Under the pieces are notes generated by a model. It was not told the origin of the DNA. It searched no databases and saw nothing but the letters and a program-made list of their open reading frames with translations. Position numbers and translations under genes: made by a program. Positions 37,755-46,831 of a stretch of DNA of 64,000 nt are shown here, piece after piece. The stretch's first letter is position 1, and every line of letters begins with the position of its first letter. This DNA comes from Bacteroidota bacterium. GTDB taxonomy: Bacteria; Bacteroidota; Bacteroidia; NS11-12g; UBA955. The stretch is taken from contig JAIYAW010000009.1 in the NCBI GenBank assembly GCA_027488835.1, positions 248,001 to 312,000 of the forward strand, read 5' to 3'.

Positions 37755-38540
37755 TTATTTGATTACAATCGCAGTTGTATTGCGAACGTTATTTTCTGAA
37801 ACAGTTTGCAAATAATAAGTACCTGAAGGTAATTGCGAAACGTTAAGTTCTGAAGTGTTTTTTGAAGAAGCAGCAACTTGACCCTGATTGTTCCAAATAA
37901 TCATATTTTTTGCTACACCATTCAAACGAACAACCGTATTCGTGGGGTTTTCAATTACTTTTAATTTGGTTGCATCTAAAGATTTAGTATTTGAAGAAAC
38001 CATTTCGCCAATCATTGCATTTGCTGTAACTACTTGATCATTTGAATTGGCACCATTTGCATTTGAAACAACTGCAGCACCATAAATAGTCACTGTTCCT
38101 GTACCTGGAGCAGGCGCAGTCCAAATGCTTTTCCATACACCAGAAGAGCTTGTTGAAGTGTGTCCCCATATAGATTTACCTCCCGCAATGTCAATGCCAG
38201 TTCCGGATGGAGCTGCGCTAATTGCACCAGCCGCTGTATTACTCGATGTTAATATGGTAGCTTGAAATCCTTTTTTGGTTGAAGTGCCACCTGAAATCAC
38301 ATGCAGGTCATATACTTTTCCAGGAGTGTAGAATGATAAAAAGGTAGTGTCACCAATTTCTGTAATCCCAACTTTCAGAGTACCACCGAAACTTCCACCG
38401 CCATGGCAACCACTACAATCTCCCGAACTACCGGGTGATCCTGTTCTGTTTCCACCTGGACCAGAAGAATTACTAGATAAAGTCAAACCAATTACCAATA
38501 AACTAGCTAAGGTAATAGAAGATAAAATGATTTTTTTCAT
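37755..38540 (-). CDS. Choice-of-anchor V-type secreted protein with CxxCH motif and T9SS sorting domain
   Basis: Signal peptide, GNRTGSPGSSGDCSGCHGGGSFGG, C-terminal LKVIENPTNTVVRLNG...LPSGTYYLQTV. Confidence 0.8.
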   Translation of the reverse strand: MKKIILSSITLASLLVIGLTLSSNSSGPGGNRTGSPGSSGDCSGCHGGGSFGGTLKVGITEIGDTTFLSFYTPGKVYDLHVISGGTSTKKGFQATILTSSNTAAGAISAAPSGTGIDIAGGKSIWGHTSTSSSGVWKSIWTAPAPGTGTVTIYGAAVVSNANGANSNDQVVTANAMIGEMVSSNTKSLDATKLKVIENPTNTVVRLNGVAKNMIIWNNQGQVAASSKNTSELNVSQLPSGTYYLQTVSENNVRNTTAIVIK

Positions 38541-38632
38541 ATTTTTAATAGTACAAATATATTATTTTTCAATGTTCAAAAGTTTTTTTTCAGTTTTTTT
38601 AATTTTTCATGTTTAGAACACTTGCGTTGTAT

Positions 38633-38640
38633 TATTTTTG
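38633..38640 (+). promoter_or_regulatory. TAnnTTTG -7 element upstream of nuoA
   Basis: TATTTTTG 9 nt before ATG 38650; motif match only. Confidence 0.45.
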
Positions 38641-38649
38641 TAGCAAAGT

Positions 38650-39015
38650 ATGAATTCTCCTGAAAGTTATATTCCAATACTGATCCAAATAGGCGTTGCC
38701 GTTGGGTTTGTTGTTTTGACACTTAGTTTGTCGCATTTGTTAGGTCCAAACAGAAAAACAAAACAACGCGAAGAAAATTTCGAATGCGGTATTGAAAGTC
38801 AGGGAAATGCAAGATTTCCCGTTTCTGTAAAGTACTTTTTGTCGGCAATATTGTTTGTATTGTTTGATGTTGAGGTCATATTCTTTTATCCTTATGCTGT
38901 TAATTTCCAAGAAATGGGTTGGGCCGGTTTTATTTCGGTTCTTACATTTATTGGTTTTTTCTTAATAGGATTCATTTATGTTTGGAAAAAAGGTGCCCTT
39001 GAGTGGGAAAAATAA
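38650..39015 (+). CDS. nuoA: NADH-quinone oxidoreductase subunit A
   Basis: NFECGIESQGNARFPVSVKYFLSAILFVLFDVEVIFFYPYAV. Confidence 0.95.
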   Translation: MNSPESYIPILIQIGVAVGFVVLTLSLSHLLGPNRKTKQREENFECGIESQGNARFPVSVKYFLSAILFVLFDVEVIFFYPYAVNFQEMGWAGFISVLTFIGFFLIGFIYVWKKGALEWEK

Positions 39016-39021
39016 GTAAAG

Positions 39022-39567
39022 ATGGTAAACATTGTTGAACAACCGGAAGGACACGAAGGACAAGGTTTCTTTGCAACTTCAATGGATAAAGCAATTGGAT
39101 TGGCAAGAGCGAACTCGCTTTGGCCTTTGCCTTTTGCAACGTCATGTTGTGGTATTGAATTTATGGCTACGATGAGCGCAAATTATGATTTGGCTCGTTT
39201 TGGATCAGAGCGTTTGAGCTTTACACCACGTCAATGTGATTTGTTGATGGTAATGGGTACAATTTCGAAAAAACTAGGTCCCGTATTAAAACAAGTTTAT
39301 GATCAAATGGCAGAACCGAAATGGGTACTTTCAGTTGGTGCATGTGCTTGTACAGGAGGTATTTTTGATACGTATAGTGTTTTGCAAGGGATTGATAAGA
39401 TTATACCAGTTGATGTTTATGTACCTGGCTGTCCGCCACGTCCTGAGCAAATTATTGAAGGTTTAATGAAAATTCAAGAATTGGCTAAAAACGAAAGTTT
39501 GCGTAGAAGAAATAGTGACGAATATCAAAAAATGTTGGAGAGTTATAATATTGAAACTACCAAATAA
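39022..39567 (+). CDS. nuoB: NADH-quinone oxidoreductase subunit B
   Basis: SLWPLPFATSCCGIEFMA, VDVYVPGCPPRPEQIIEGLM. Confidence 0.97.
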   Translation: MVNIVEQPEGHEGQGFFATSMDKAIGLARANSLWPLPFATSCCGIEFMATMSANYDLARFGSERLSFTPRQCDLLMVMGTISKKLGPVLKQVYDQMAEPKWVLSVGACACTGGIFDTYSVLQGIDKIIPVDVYVPGCPPRPEQIIEGLMKIQELAKNESLRRRNSDEYQKMLESYNIETTK

Positions 39568-40064
39568 TGGAAAATTCAACATTACAAGATATTACCAGCA
39601 GTATTGAATCGAAATTCCCTGATTGTACAATCTCTACCGACAATTATGGAATGACCAATATTGTTTGTTCTAGAGAATCAATTATTGATTTGGTGGGACA
39701 TTTGAAGGATGATTTAGGATTTGGATTTCTAACAGATATATGTGGTGCACATTATCCATTAATTGAAAATCAAGAATTTCAAGTTGTTTATCATTTGCAT
39801 AACCTTTATAAAAACATTCGTTTGCGTTTGAAAGTAAATTTGGCGACTGTTGATTTGGCTATCCCGACCATGGTTGCTTTGTTTCCTGCGGCCAATTGGA
39901 TGGAAAGAGAAACATTTGATTTTTATGGGATTCAATTTGAGGGACATCCAGATTTGAGAAGAATATTAAATATGGATGATATGGATTACCATCCATTGAG
40001 AAAAGAATACGCACTTGAAGATGAAACAAGAAGCGATAAAAAAGATAGTTTTTTTGGAAGATGA
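39567..40064 (+). CDS. nuoC: NADH-quinone oxidoreductase subunit C
   Basis: WMERETFDFYGIQFEGHPDLRRILNMDDMDYHPLRKEYAL. Confidence 0.95.
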   Translation: MENSTLQDITSSIESKFPDCTISTDNYGMTNIVCSRESIIDLVGHLKDDLGFGFLTDICGAHYPLIENQEFQVVYHLHNLYKNIRLRLKVNLATVDLAIPTMVALFPAANWMERETFDFYGIQFEGHPDLRRILNMDDMDYHPLRKEYALEDETRSDKKDSFFGR

Positions 40065-41281
40065 GTGAATTGAAAATTAATCAAAACGGGCAACTTACTA
40101 GTTTAGACACCGTAGATGGGGAAATTGCAACCCTGAATCTAGGTCCTACGCATCCTGCCACCCACGGTATCTTTCAAAATATTTTGAAAGTGGATGGTGA
40201 AAGAATTATCAGTGCAGAACCAACCGTTGGCTATATCCATAGAGCCTTCGAAAAACTTGCTGAAAGAAGACCTTACCAGCAAGTTACTCCCATTACGGAT
40301 CGCTTAAATTATTGCTCATCGCCAATCAATAATATGGGATGGCACATGACAGTTGAGAAACTAATTGGTGCAGAAATCCCAAAACGTGTTGATTACATGC
40401 GTGTTATTGTGATGGAATTGGCGCGAATTGCAGATCACTTGGTTTGTAATTCAGTAATCGGTGTAGATACAGGTGCTTTAACTGGGTTTACTTATGTATT
40501 CCAAGAGAGAGAGAAAATTTACGATTTGTTTGAAGAAATATGCGGAGCTCGATTGACAACCAACGTTGGAAGAATTGGTGGTTTTGATAGAGATTTTAGT
40601 CCTGTATTTCTGCAAAAATTGGATAAGTTCTTAAAAGAGTTTCATATCATTTTTGATGATTTTACAAATCTTTTAGAACGCAACAGAATATTTATGGATC
40701 GCGTTATTGGCGCTGGTCCTATTACTGGTGAAAGAGCTTTAAGTTATGGATTTACTGGTCCAAACTTAAGAGCTGCAGGAGTTGATTATGATGTTCGTGT
40801 AATCAATCCATATTGTTCTTATCAAGATTTCGAATTTGATGTGCCAATTGGTAAAGACGGAGACACCTACGACAGATTTTTGGTTCGTCAAGAGGAAATT
40901 CGTCAAAGTTTAAGAATCATTCATCAGGCAAAAGACAATATACCCGCTGGCAATTATCATGGTGATGTTCCATCTTTCTTTCTTCCTCCAAAAGAAGAAG
41001 TGTATAGAAGCATGGAAGCATTAATTTATCATTTCAAAATTACCATGGGTGAAACTCCAATTCCAGCAGGTGAAGTTTATCATTCAGTTGAAGGCGCCAA
41101 TGGTGAGTTGGGATATTATTTAGTTTCAGACGGGGGAAGAACTCCATATAGATTGCATTTTAGAAGACCTTGCTTTATTTACTATCAAGCTTATCCTGAA
41201 ATGATTAAAGGATCGGTATTAAGTGATGCTATCTTAACAATGAGTAGCATGAATGTAATTGCCGGAGAGTTGGACGCTTAA
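40061..41281 (+). CDS. nuoD: NADH-quinone oxidoreductase subunit D
   Basis: LNLGPTHPATHGIFQNILKVDGE, GYIHRAFEKLAE, EGANGELGYYLVSDGGRTPYRLHFRRP. Confidence 0.97.
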   Translation: MSELKINQNGQLTSLDTVDGEIATLNLGPTHPATHGIFQNILKVDGERIISAEPTVGYIHRAFEKLAERRPYQQVTPITDRLNYCSSPINNMGWHMTVEKLIGAEIPKRVDYMRVIVMELARIADHLVCNSVIGVDTGALTGFTYVFQEREKIYDLFEEICGARLTTNVGRIGGFDRDFSPVFLQKLDKFLKEFHIIFDDFTNLLERNRIFMDRVIGAGPITGERALSYGFTGPNLRAAGVDYDVRVINPYCSYQDFEFDVPIGKDGDTYDRFLVRQEEIRQSLRIIHQAKDNIPAGNYHGDVPSFFLPPKEEVYRSMEALIYHFKITMGETPIPAGEVYHSVEGANGELGYYLVSDGGRTPYRLHFRRPCFIYYQAYPEMIKGSVLSDAILTMSSMNVIAGELDA

Positions 41282-41292
41282 TTATAAAATTT

Positions 41293-41823
41293 GTGGAAAA
41301 TCAAAATATAGAAAACATTCAATTTCCTAAAGAATTACTCGATGAAGTAAAACGTATTACTTCATTGTTTCCTGAAGGAAAACAAAAGAGCGCGTTAATT
41401 CGTGTTTTACATATTGCGCAAGCCCATTTCGGATATTTATCTGCCCCGGTTATGGATTATGTTGCAAGATTGTTATTGATTCAGCCAATTGAAGTGTATG
41501 AAGTTGCTACATTTTATTCAATGTACGACACTCAGCCAGTTGGAAAAGTGAAGTTAGAGGTTTGTCGTACTGGTCCATGTATGATCGAAGGTGCTGAGAA
41601 ACTCGTTTCTTACATTGAAAAGAAATTGGGTATCAAAGACGGTGAAACTACAGAAGATGGTGTTTTTACACTAAAGACTGTTGAATGTTTGGGTGCATGT
41701 GGATACGCGCCAATGCTTCAAGCAGGTGAAAAGTTTCACGAACACTTAACAGAAGAGAAAGTTGATGTTTTAATCGAACAATACCGATTAAATCCAGTTG
41801 CAAATTATATGGGGCAAGAATAA
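41293..41823 (+). CDS. nuoE: NADH-quinone oxidoreductase subunit E
   Basis: IEVYEVATFYSMYDTQPVGKVKLEVCRTGPC...TLKTVECLGACGYAPML; GTG start. Confidence 0.95.
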   Translation: MENQNIENIQFPKELLDEVKRITSLFPEGKQKSALIRVLHIAQAHFGYLSAPVMDYVARLLLIQPIEVYEVATFYSMYDTQPVGKVKLEVCRTGPCMIEGAEKLVSYIEKKLGIKDGETTEDGVFTLKTVECLGACGYAPMLQAGEKFHEHLTEEKVDVLIEQYRLNPVANYMGQE

Positions 41824-41824
41824 C

Positions 41825-43177
41825 ATGTCAAGAAAGTTATTATTAAACAACGTTCATGTTGAAGGAATTCATACTTACGATGTATATCGTAAGTCAGGCG
41901 GCTATGCTGCTGTAGAAAAAGCCCTCAAATCAATGACCCCTGAAGAGGTTGTTGAAGAAGTTAAAAAATCTGGCCTTCGTGGTCGTGGTGGTGCAGGTTT
42001 TCCAACTGGTATGAAATGGAGTTTCATTGCCAAACCAGAAGGTGTTCCACGTCATTTTTTGTGTAATGCCGATGAAAGTGAGCCAGGAACATTTAAAGAC
42101 AGGTATTTGATGGAGAAAATCCCTCATTTGCTTATTGAAGGAATGATTTTGTCTTCATTTGCATTGGGTTGTGAACAATCATACATTTATATCCGTGGTG
42201 AATACATGTATGTTTTAAGAATCCTTGAAAAAGCTATTGCCGAAGCTTATCAAAATGGTTGGTTAGGAAAGAATATCAAAGGATCTGGATTTAATTTAGA
42301 GTTATCTGTATCTCCGGGAGCTGGAGCTTATATCTGTGGTGAAGAGACTGCAATGATTGAAAGCTTGGAGGGCAAAAGAGGAAATCCCAGAATGAAACCA
42401 CCATTTCCTGCAATTCAAGGATTGTGGCAACGTCCAACTGTGGTAAATAATGTTGAAACTATTTGTGCGGTTGTACCAATTGTGAATGAAGGAGGAGAAG
42501 CATATGCGGGTGTTGGTATTGGCAGAAGTGCAGGAACTAAATTAATTTCGGCTAGTGGAAATATCAATAAACCAGGTGTTTATGAAATTGAAATGGGAAT
42601 TACTGTTGAGGAATTTATTTATGGAGACCAATATTGTGGGGGAATTAAAAACGGCAAGAAATTAAAAGCTTGTGTTCCCGGAGGTTCTTCAGTTCCAATT
42701 TTGCCACATTATTTGGTTTGTAAAACGGCTGAAGGTACTGATAGATTGATGTCTTATGAGAGTTTGTCCGAAGGTGGATTTGCAACAGGTAGTATGTTAG
42801 GTTCAGGTGGATTTATTGTATACGATGAAGATCAGTGTATTGTTAGAAATACTTGGAACTTCGCCAGATTCTATCATCATGAAAGTTGTGGACAATGTTC
42901 ACCTTGTCGTGAAGGAACAGGTTGGATGGAAAAAGTACTTCACAGGTTAGAATACGGTCATGGTAAAATTGAAGACATTGATTTGCTGTGGGATATTCAA
43001 CGTAAAATTGAGGGAAATACCATTTGTCCTCTTGGAGATGCTGCTGCTTGGCCCGTTGCGGCTGCAATTCGTCACTTCCGTGAGGAATTTGAGTGGCATG
43101 TTAAAGAACCGAATACTTGTATGACAAGAAATTACGGTTTAGTTACAGAAAAAGTTTTTGATAAAGTAAACGCATAA
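41825..43177 (+). CDS. nuoF: NADH-quinone oxidoreductase subunit F
   Basis: [51 protein letters not shown]; start reassigned to 41825. Confidence 0.97.
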   Translation: MSRKLLLNNVHVEGIHTYDVYRKSGGYAAVEKALKSMTPEEVVEEVKKSGLRGRGGAGFPTGMKWSFIAKPEGVPRHFLCNADESEPGTFKDRYLMEKIPHLLIEGMILSSFALGCEQSYIYIRGEYMYVLRILEKAIAEAYQNGWLGKNIKGSGFNLELSVSPGAGAYICGEETAMIESLEGKRGNPRMKPPFPAIQGLWQRPTVVNNVETICAVVPIVNEGGEAYAGVGIGRSAGTKLISASGNINKPGVYEIEMGITVEEFIYGDQYCGGIKNGKKLKACVPGGSSVPILPHYLVCKTAEGTDRLMSYESLSEGGFATGSMLGSGGFIVYDEDQCIVRNTWNFARFYHHESCGQCSPCREGTGWMEKVLHRLEYGHGKIEDIDLLWDIQRKIEGNTICPLGDAAAWPVAAAIRHFREEFEWHVKEPNTCMTRNYGLVTEKVFDKVNA

Positions 43178-43180
43178 AAT

Positions 43181-44149
43181 ATGTCTGAACAAATTCAGCA
43201 AATAAAAGTTACCATCGACGATCAAACCATTATGGTTGATCCGGGTACATCTATTTTAAGCGCTGCACGCCAAATTGGAGGTAACGTTGTTCCTCCTGCA
43301 ATGTGTTTTTATTCATCACTCAAAGGTAGTGGTGGGAAATGTAGAACATGTTTGGTAGAAGTGTCCGCAGGTAGTGAAAAAGATCCCCGTCCTATGCCAA
43401 AGTTGGTTGCAAGTTGCAGTACCAATGTGATGGATGGAATGATTGTTAAAAATAAAACGAGTGACCGGGTGCTCGACGCTAGAAAAGGTGTTGTAGAATT
43501 GTTATTGATCAACCATCCACTCGATTGTCCCGTTTGTGACCAAGCAGGAGAATGCAGTTTGCAAGATTTGGCATTTGAACATGGTGCAAGCCATTCCCGC
43601 TTTGAGTTTGAACGTAGAGAATTTGATCAAATTGACATCGGTGAATATATCAAATTGCATATGACACGTTGTATTTTATGTTACCGTTGTGTGTATACTG
43701 CAAATCAGTTGACCGATAACCGTGAACACGGTGTTTTGAAGCGAGGAGATGCTTCTGAAATCGGTACTTTTATTGAAAATAGCCTTGACAATGAATTTAT
43801 TGGAAATGTGATCGATGTTTGCCCGGTTGGTGCTTTAACTGATAAAACTTTCCGCTTTAGAAGTCGTGTTTGGTACACTAAGCCAATGGATGCAAGTTGC
43901 AGCTGTGGAAAATGTAGTGGCAATGTTGTGCTTTGGATGATAGGAGATGAAATTGCAAGGGTTACCGCACGTAAAGATAAATACGGTGAAGTAAAAGAAT
44001 TCATTTGTAATGATTGTCGTTTCAATAAAAAAGAACTTTCTGATTGGAAGATTGAAGGTCCACGTCATATTGATAGACATTCAGTTATTTCTGCAAACCA
44101 TTATGAAAAAGCGGCTCCAACACACACACCTTTATTAAACAAAGCTTAA
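43181..44149 (+). CDS. nuoG: 2Fe-2S/4Fe-4S NuoG-like subunit, short form
   Basis: GGKCRTCLVEV, DCPVCDQAGECSLQDLAFEHG, CILCYRCV, CSCGKCSGNV; ends before the molybdopterin-type domain. Confidence 0.9.
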   Translation: MSEQIQQIKVTIDDQTIMVDPGTSILSAARQIGGNVVPPAMCFYSSLKGSGGKCRTCLVEVSAGSEKDPRPMPKLVASCSTNVMDGMIVKNKTSDRVLDARKGVVELLLINHPLDCPVCDQAGECSLQDLAFEHGASHSRFEFERREFDQIDIGEYIKLHMTRCILCYRCVYTANQLTDNREHGVLKRGDASEIGTFIENSLDNEFIGNVIDVCPVGALTDKTFRFRSRVWYTKPMDASCSCGKCSGNVVLWMIGDEIARVTARKDKYGEVKEFICNDCRFNKKELSDWKIEGPRHIDRHSVISANHYEKAAPTHTPLLNKA

Positions 44150-44153
44150 CGAT

Positions 44154-45179
44154 ATGGATAGTGCAATGATGTTAGAAAAATTGGTACTTATACTTGTAAT
44201 CCTTGCGATTACTCTTGTAGTTGCCTTGTATCTTACTTTTGGTGAGAGAAAAATAGCGGCGTTCTTCCAAGATCGTTTGGGTCCGAATAGAGTTGGACCA
44301 TTTGGTTTGTTTCAACCCTTTGCAGATGGCGGTAAGTTGATTTTCAAAGAAGAAATCATTCCAAAAAATGCAGAAAAATGGTTGTTTATTTTAGGTCCAG
44401 GTGTTGCCATGATTGTTGCTACAATTACCAGTGCTGTAATTCCATGGGGAACGAGTATTGAACTTTTTGGCAGAACAATTGCCTTACAAGTTGCGGATAT
44501 CAATATTGGTGTTTTGTATATTGTGGGAATAGTAAGCGTTGGTGTTTACGGAATTATGATAGGTGGCTGGGCATCAAATAATAAATATTCACTTTACGGA
44601 GCAATACGCGCAAGTGCACAGATGATTAGTTATGAATTGAGTATGGGTTTATCGCTTATTGCCGTTATTATGATGAGTGGTACCTTAAGCTTAAATGAAA
44701 TCGTATCTCAACAACCAAGTTGGCATTGGAATATCTTATATCAACCGTTAGGGTTTCTATTGTTCTTTGTGTCCGCTTTGGCAGAATGCAACAGGGCTCC
44801 ATTTGATATGGCAGAATGTGAAACAGAATTAATAGGTGGTTACCATACTGAATATTCAAGTATGAAACTTGGTTTCTATTTGTTCTCTGAATACATCAAC
44901 ATGTTTATCTCGTGTGCTGTAATTTCATGCATTTATTTGGGTGGATACAATTTTCCTGGAATGAATTACATAACTGATCCTACTTGGTTAGGTTTAACTC
45001 AAGTTGCTGTGATGTTTGCGAAAATATTATTCTTGGTTTTTGTATTTATGTGGATTAGATGGACGTTGCCACGTTTCAGATATGACCAATTGATGAGACT
45101 AGGATGGAAGTCAATGATTCCATTGGCCTTGGTAAATTTGGTTATCACAGGTTTGGTAATTGGAATCATGAAATTTTAA
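44154..45179 (+). CDS. nuoH: NADH-quinone oxidoreductase subunit H
   Basis: FGERKIAAFFQDRLGPNRVGPFGLFQPFADGGKL, AECNRAPFDMAECETELIGGYHTEYSSMKLG. Confidence 0.97.
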   Translation: MDSAMMLEKLVLILVILAITLVVALYLTFGERKIAAFFQDRLGPNRVGPFGLFQPFADGGKLIFKEEIIPKNAEKWLFILGPGVAMIVATITSAVIPWGTSIELFGRTIALQVADINIGVLYIVGIVSVGVYGIMIGGWASNNKYSLYGAIRASAQMISYELSMGLSLIAVIMMSGTLSLNEIVSQQPSWHWNILYQPLGFLLFFVSALAECNRAPFDMAECETELIGGYHTEYSSMKLGFYLFSEYINMFISCAVISCIYLGGYNFPGMNYITDPTWLGLTQVAVMFAKILFLVFVFMWIRWTLPRFRYDQLMRLGWKSMIPLALVNLVITGLVIGIMKF

Positions 45180-45198
45180 TCAAAATATTTAACGGAAT

Positions 45199-45228
45199 AA
45201 AAACAGCGAGAATCTTCTCGCTGTTTTT
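45199..45228 (+). terminator. Terminator after nuoH
   Basis: aaaaacagcgagaa-tc-ttctcgctgttttt, 14-bp inverted repeat. Confidence 0.92.
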
Positions 45229-45446
45229 GTTTTGTTAAATCTAATTATTAAACGTGGTTTCTTTCTAATCAGTCTGGCTTGTCTAATCTTCCAGCTAGAT
45301 AACCAGATTTTCAATAAAAATATACAAATTAGTTTAACCTTAATGTTTACATGTTTGAGGAACTCAAATCAAGTTTTACAAAGTAAAAAAATATTAAGTG
45401 AACATTCATAAACACTTATAATCTTTCATAAACTATTATAAACCTT

Positions 45447-46763
45447 TTAATTTCCCTTCTGCTTAAAATGCTCCAAACACTTTTCCATTTTAATTCCTCT
45501 GCTGCCTTTGATATAAACGTAATTGCAATCAATAGGATGGGTGTCTAACCAAGCCAAAAGCGTATCCGCATTTGAGAATTTCATTGGGTAATTCCCAACA
45601 GCTTCGTAAAAAATTTCACCCACAAATATCGCTTCATCGATATTTAGCGATTGACTTAGCTCAAAGATTGCTTTATGTTCTGCGTATGCTGCTTCTCCTA
45701 ATTCTAACATATCACCAAGTAATACGATTTTTTTTCCCTCAAGAGTAGAAAAACTTTTTAATCCCGCTTCTACGCTACTTGGATTGGCATTGTATGCATC
45801 CAATAAAACATCACATTGCTTATAATGAATCCATTCACTTCTATTGTTTGTAGGAATATATTCACATGCACTTTCTGCGGCTGATTTTGTAGGGATATCA
45901 ACTGAAATGCCAAAACAAATTCCTGCCAAAATATTATACAAATTATGAGCCCCTCCAATTTTTGCTTCAAATTCACCAATCATTTCTTGATTATGATAAA
46001 GTTTGAAATTTAAGAATGGCATTTCAGAAATAATTTCAGCATATACATTTGCAGATTCATCAAGCACACTATAGGTCATTTTGTTTGACAAACGTTTCGA
46101 CATGTTACTTAACCAAAGATCATCTAAATTGATCATTGCCAATCCATTTGATTGCGTTAATTGAATATAAACCTCACTCTCTTCTTTGGCAACCGCTTCA
46201 ATATTGCCAAATCCTTCTAAATGTTCCTTACCAATATTTGTAATCACTCCTGAAACCGGTGAAAACATATTACAGAGATAATTCATTTCACCAGGGTGAT
46301 TGGTTCCTAGTTCTATGATGCCAATTTCCGTTGTAGGTTTTAACGCCAACAAAGTAAGTGGCACTCCGATATGATTATTAAAGTTACCTTGGGTAGATTT
46401 GGTTTCAAAATGTCCCTCCAATATACGTTGACAAATTTCTTTGGTAGTGGTTTTTCCATTGGATCCGCCAATTGCAATTAATTTAGTGGGAATTTGTTTG
46501 GCGTGATAAACTGCCAAGTCGGGGAGTGCTTGATTAGAATCGTCTACAAGAATAACACCATCGTTTTTTAACGATTTATCTTCGGTGATTACATATTTGG
46601 CACCTTTTTCTAGAGATTCTAAGGCAAACCTATTTCCATCGAAACTTTGTCCTTTTAAACAAATAAAAAGGGAATTAGGGACAATATTTCTGGAATCAGT
46701 TGAAACTTGATAGCCACATTCTTTATACTTCTCGTAAATTTCGCTAATACTCAGCATAATCAA
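45447..46763 (-). CDS. murF: UDP-N-acetylmuramoyl-tripeptide--D-alanyl-D-alanine ligase
   Basis: IAIGGSNGKTTTKEIC, STQGNFNNHIGVPLTLL, LDAYNANPSSVEAGL, VLLGDMLELGE. Confidence 0.95.
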   Translation of the reverse strand: MIMLSISEIYEKYKECGYQVSTDSRNIVPNSLFICLKGQSFDGNRFALESLEKGAKYVITEDKSLKNDGVILVDDSNQALPDLAVYHAKQIPTKLIAIGGSNGKTTTKEICQRILEGHFETKSTQGNFNNHIGVPLTLLALKPTTEIGIIELGTNHPGEMNYLCNMFSPVSGVITNIGKEHLEGFGNIEAVAKEESEVYIQLTQSNGLAMINLDDLWLSNMSKRLSNKMTYSVLDESANVYAEIISEMPFLNFKLYHNQEMIGEFEAKIGGAHNLYNILAGICFGISVDIPTKSAAESACEYIPTNNRSEWIHYKQCDVLLDAYNANPSSVEAGLKSFSTLEGKKIVLLGDMLELGEAAYAEHKAIFELSQSLNIDEAIFVGEIFYEAVGNYPMKFSNADTLLAWLDTHPIDCNYVYIKGSRGIKMEKCLEHFKQKGN

Positions 46764-46831
46764 TTTTCTTCAAATTTAAGGTTTGTTAATTGATAATCAT
46801 TTAGAATTTCGTATATTTGAGTAAATCGATT

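Noticed and set aside
43705-44080. Minus-strand ORFs of 106 and 81 aa
   Set aside because: Antisense to nuoG iron-sulfur region; spurious.
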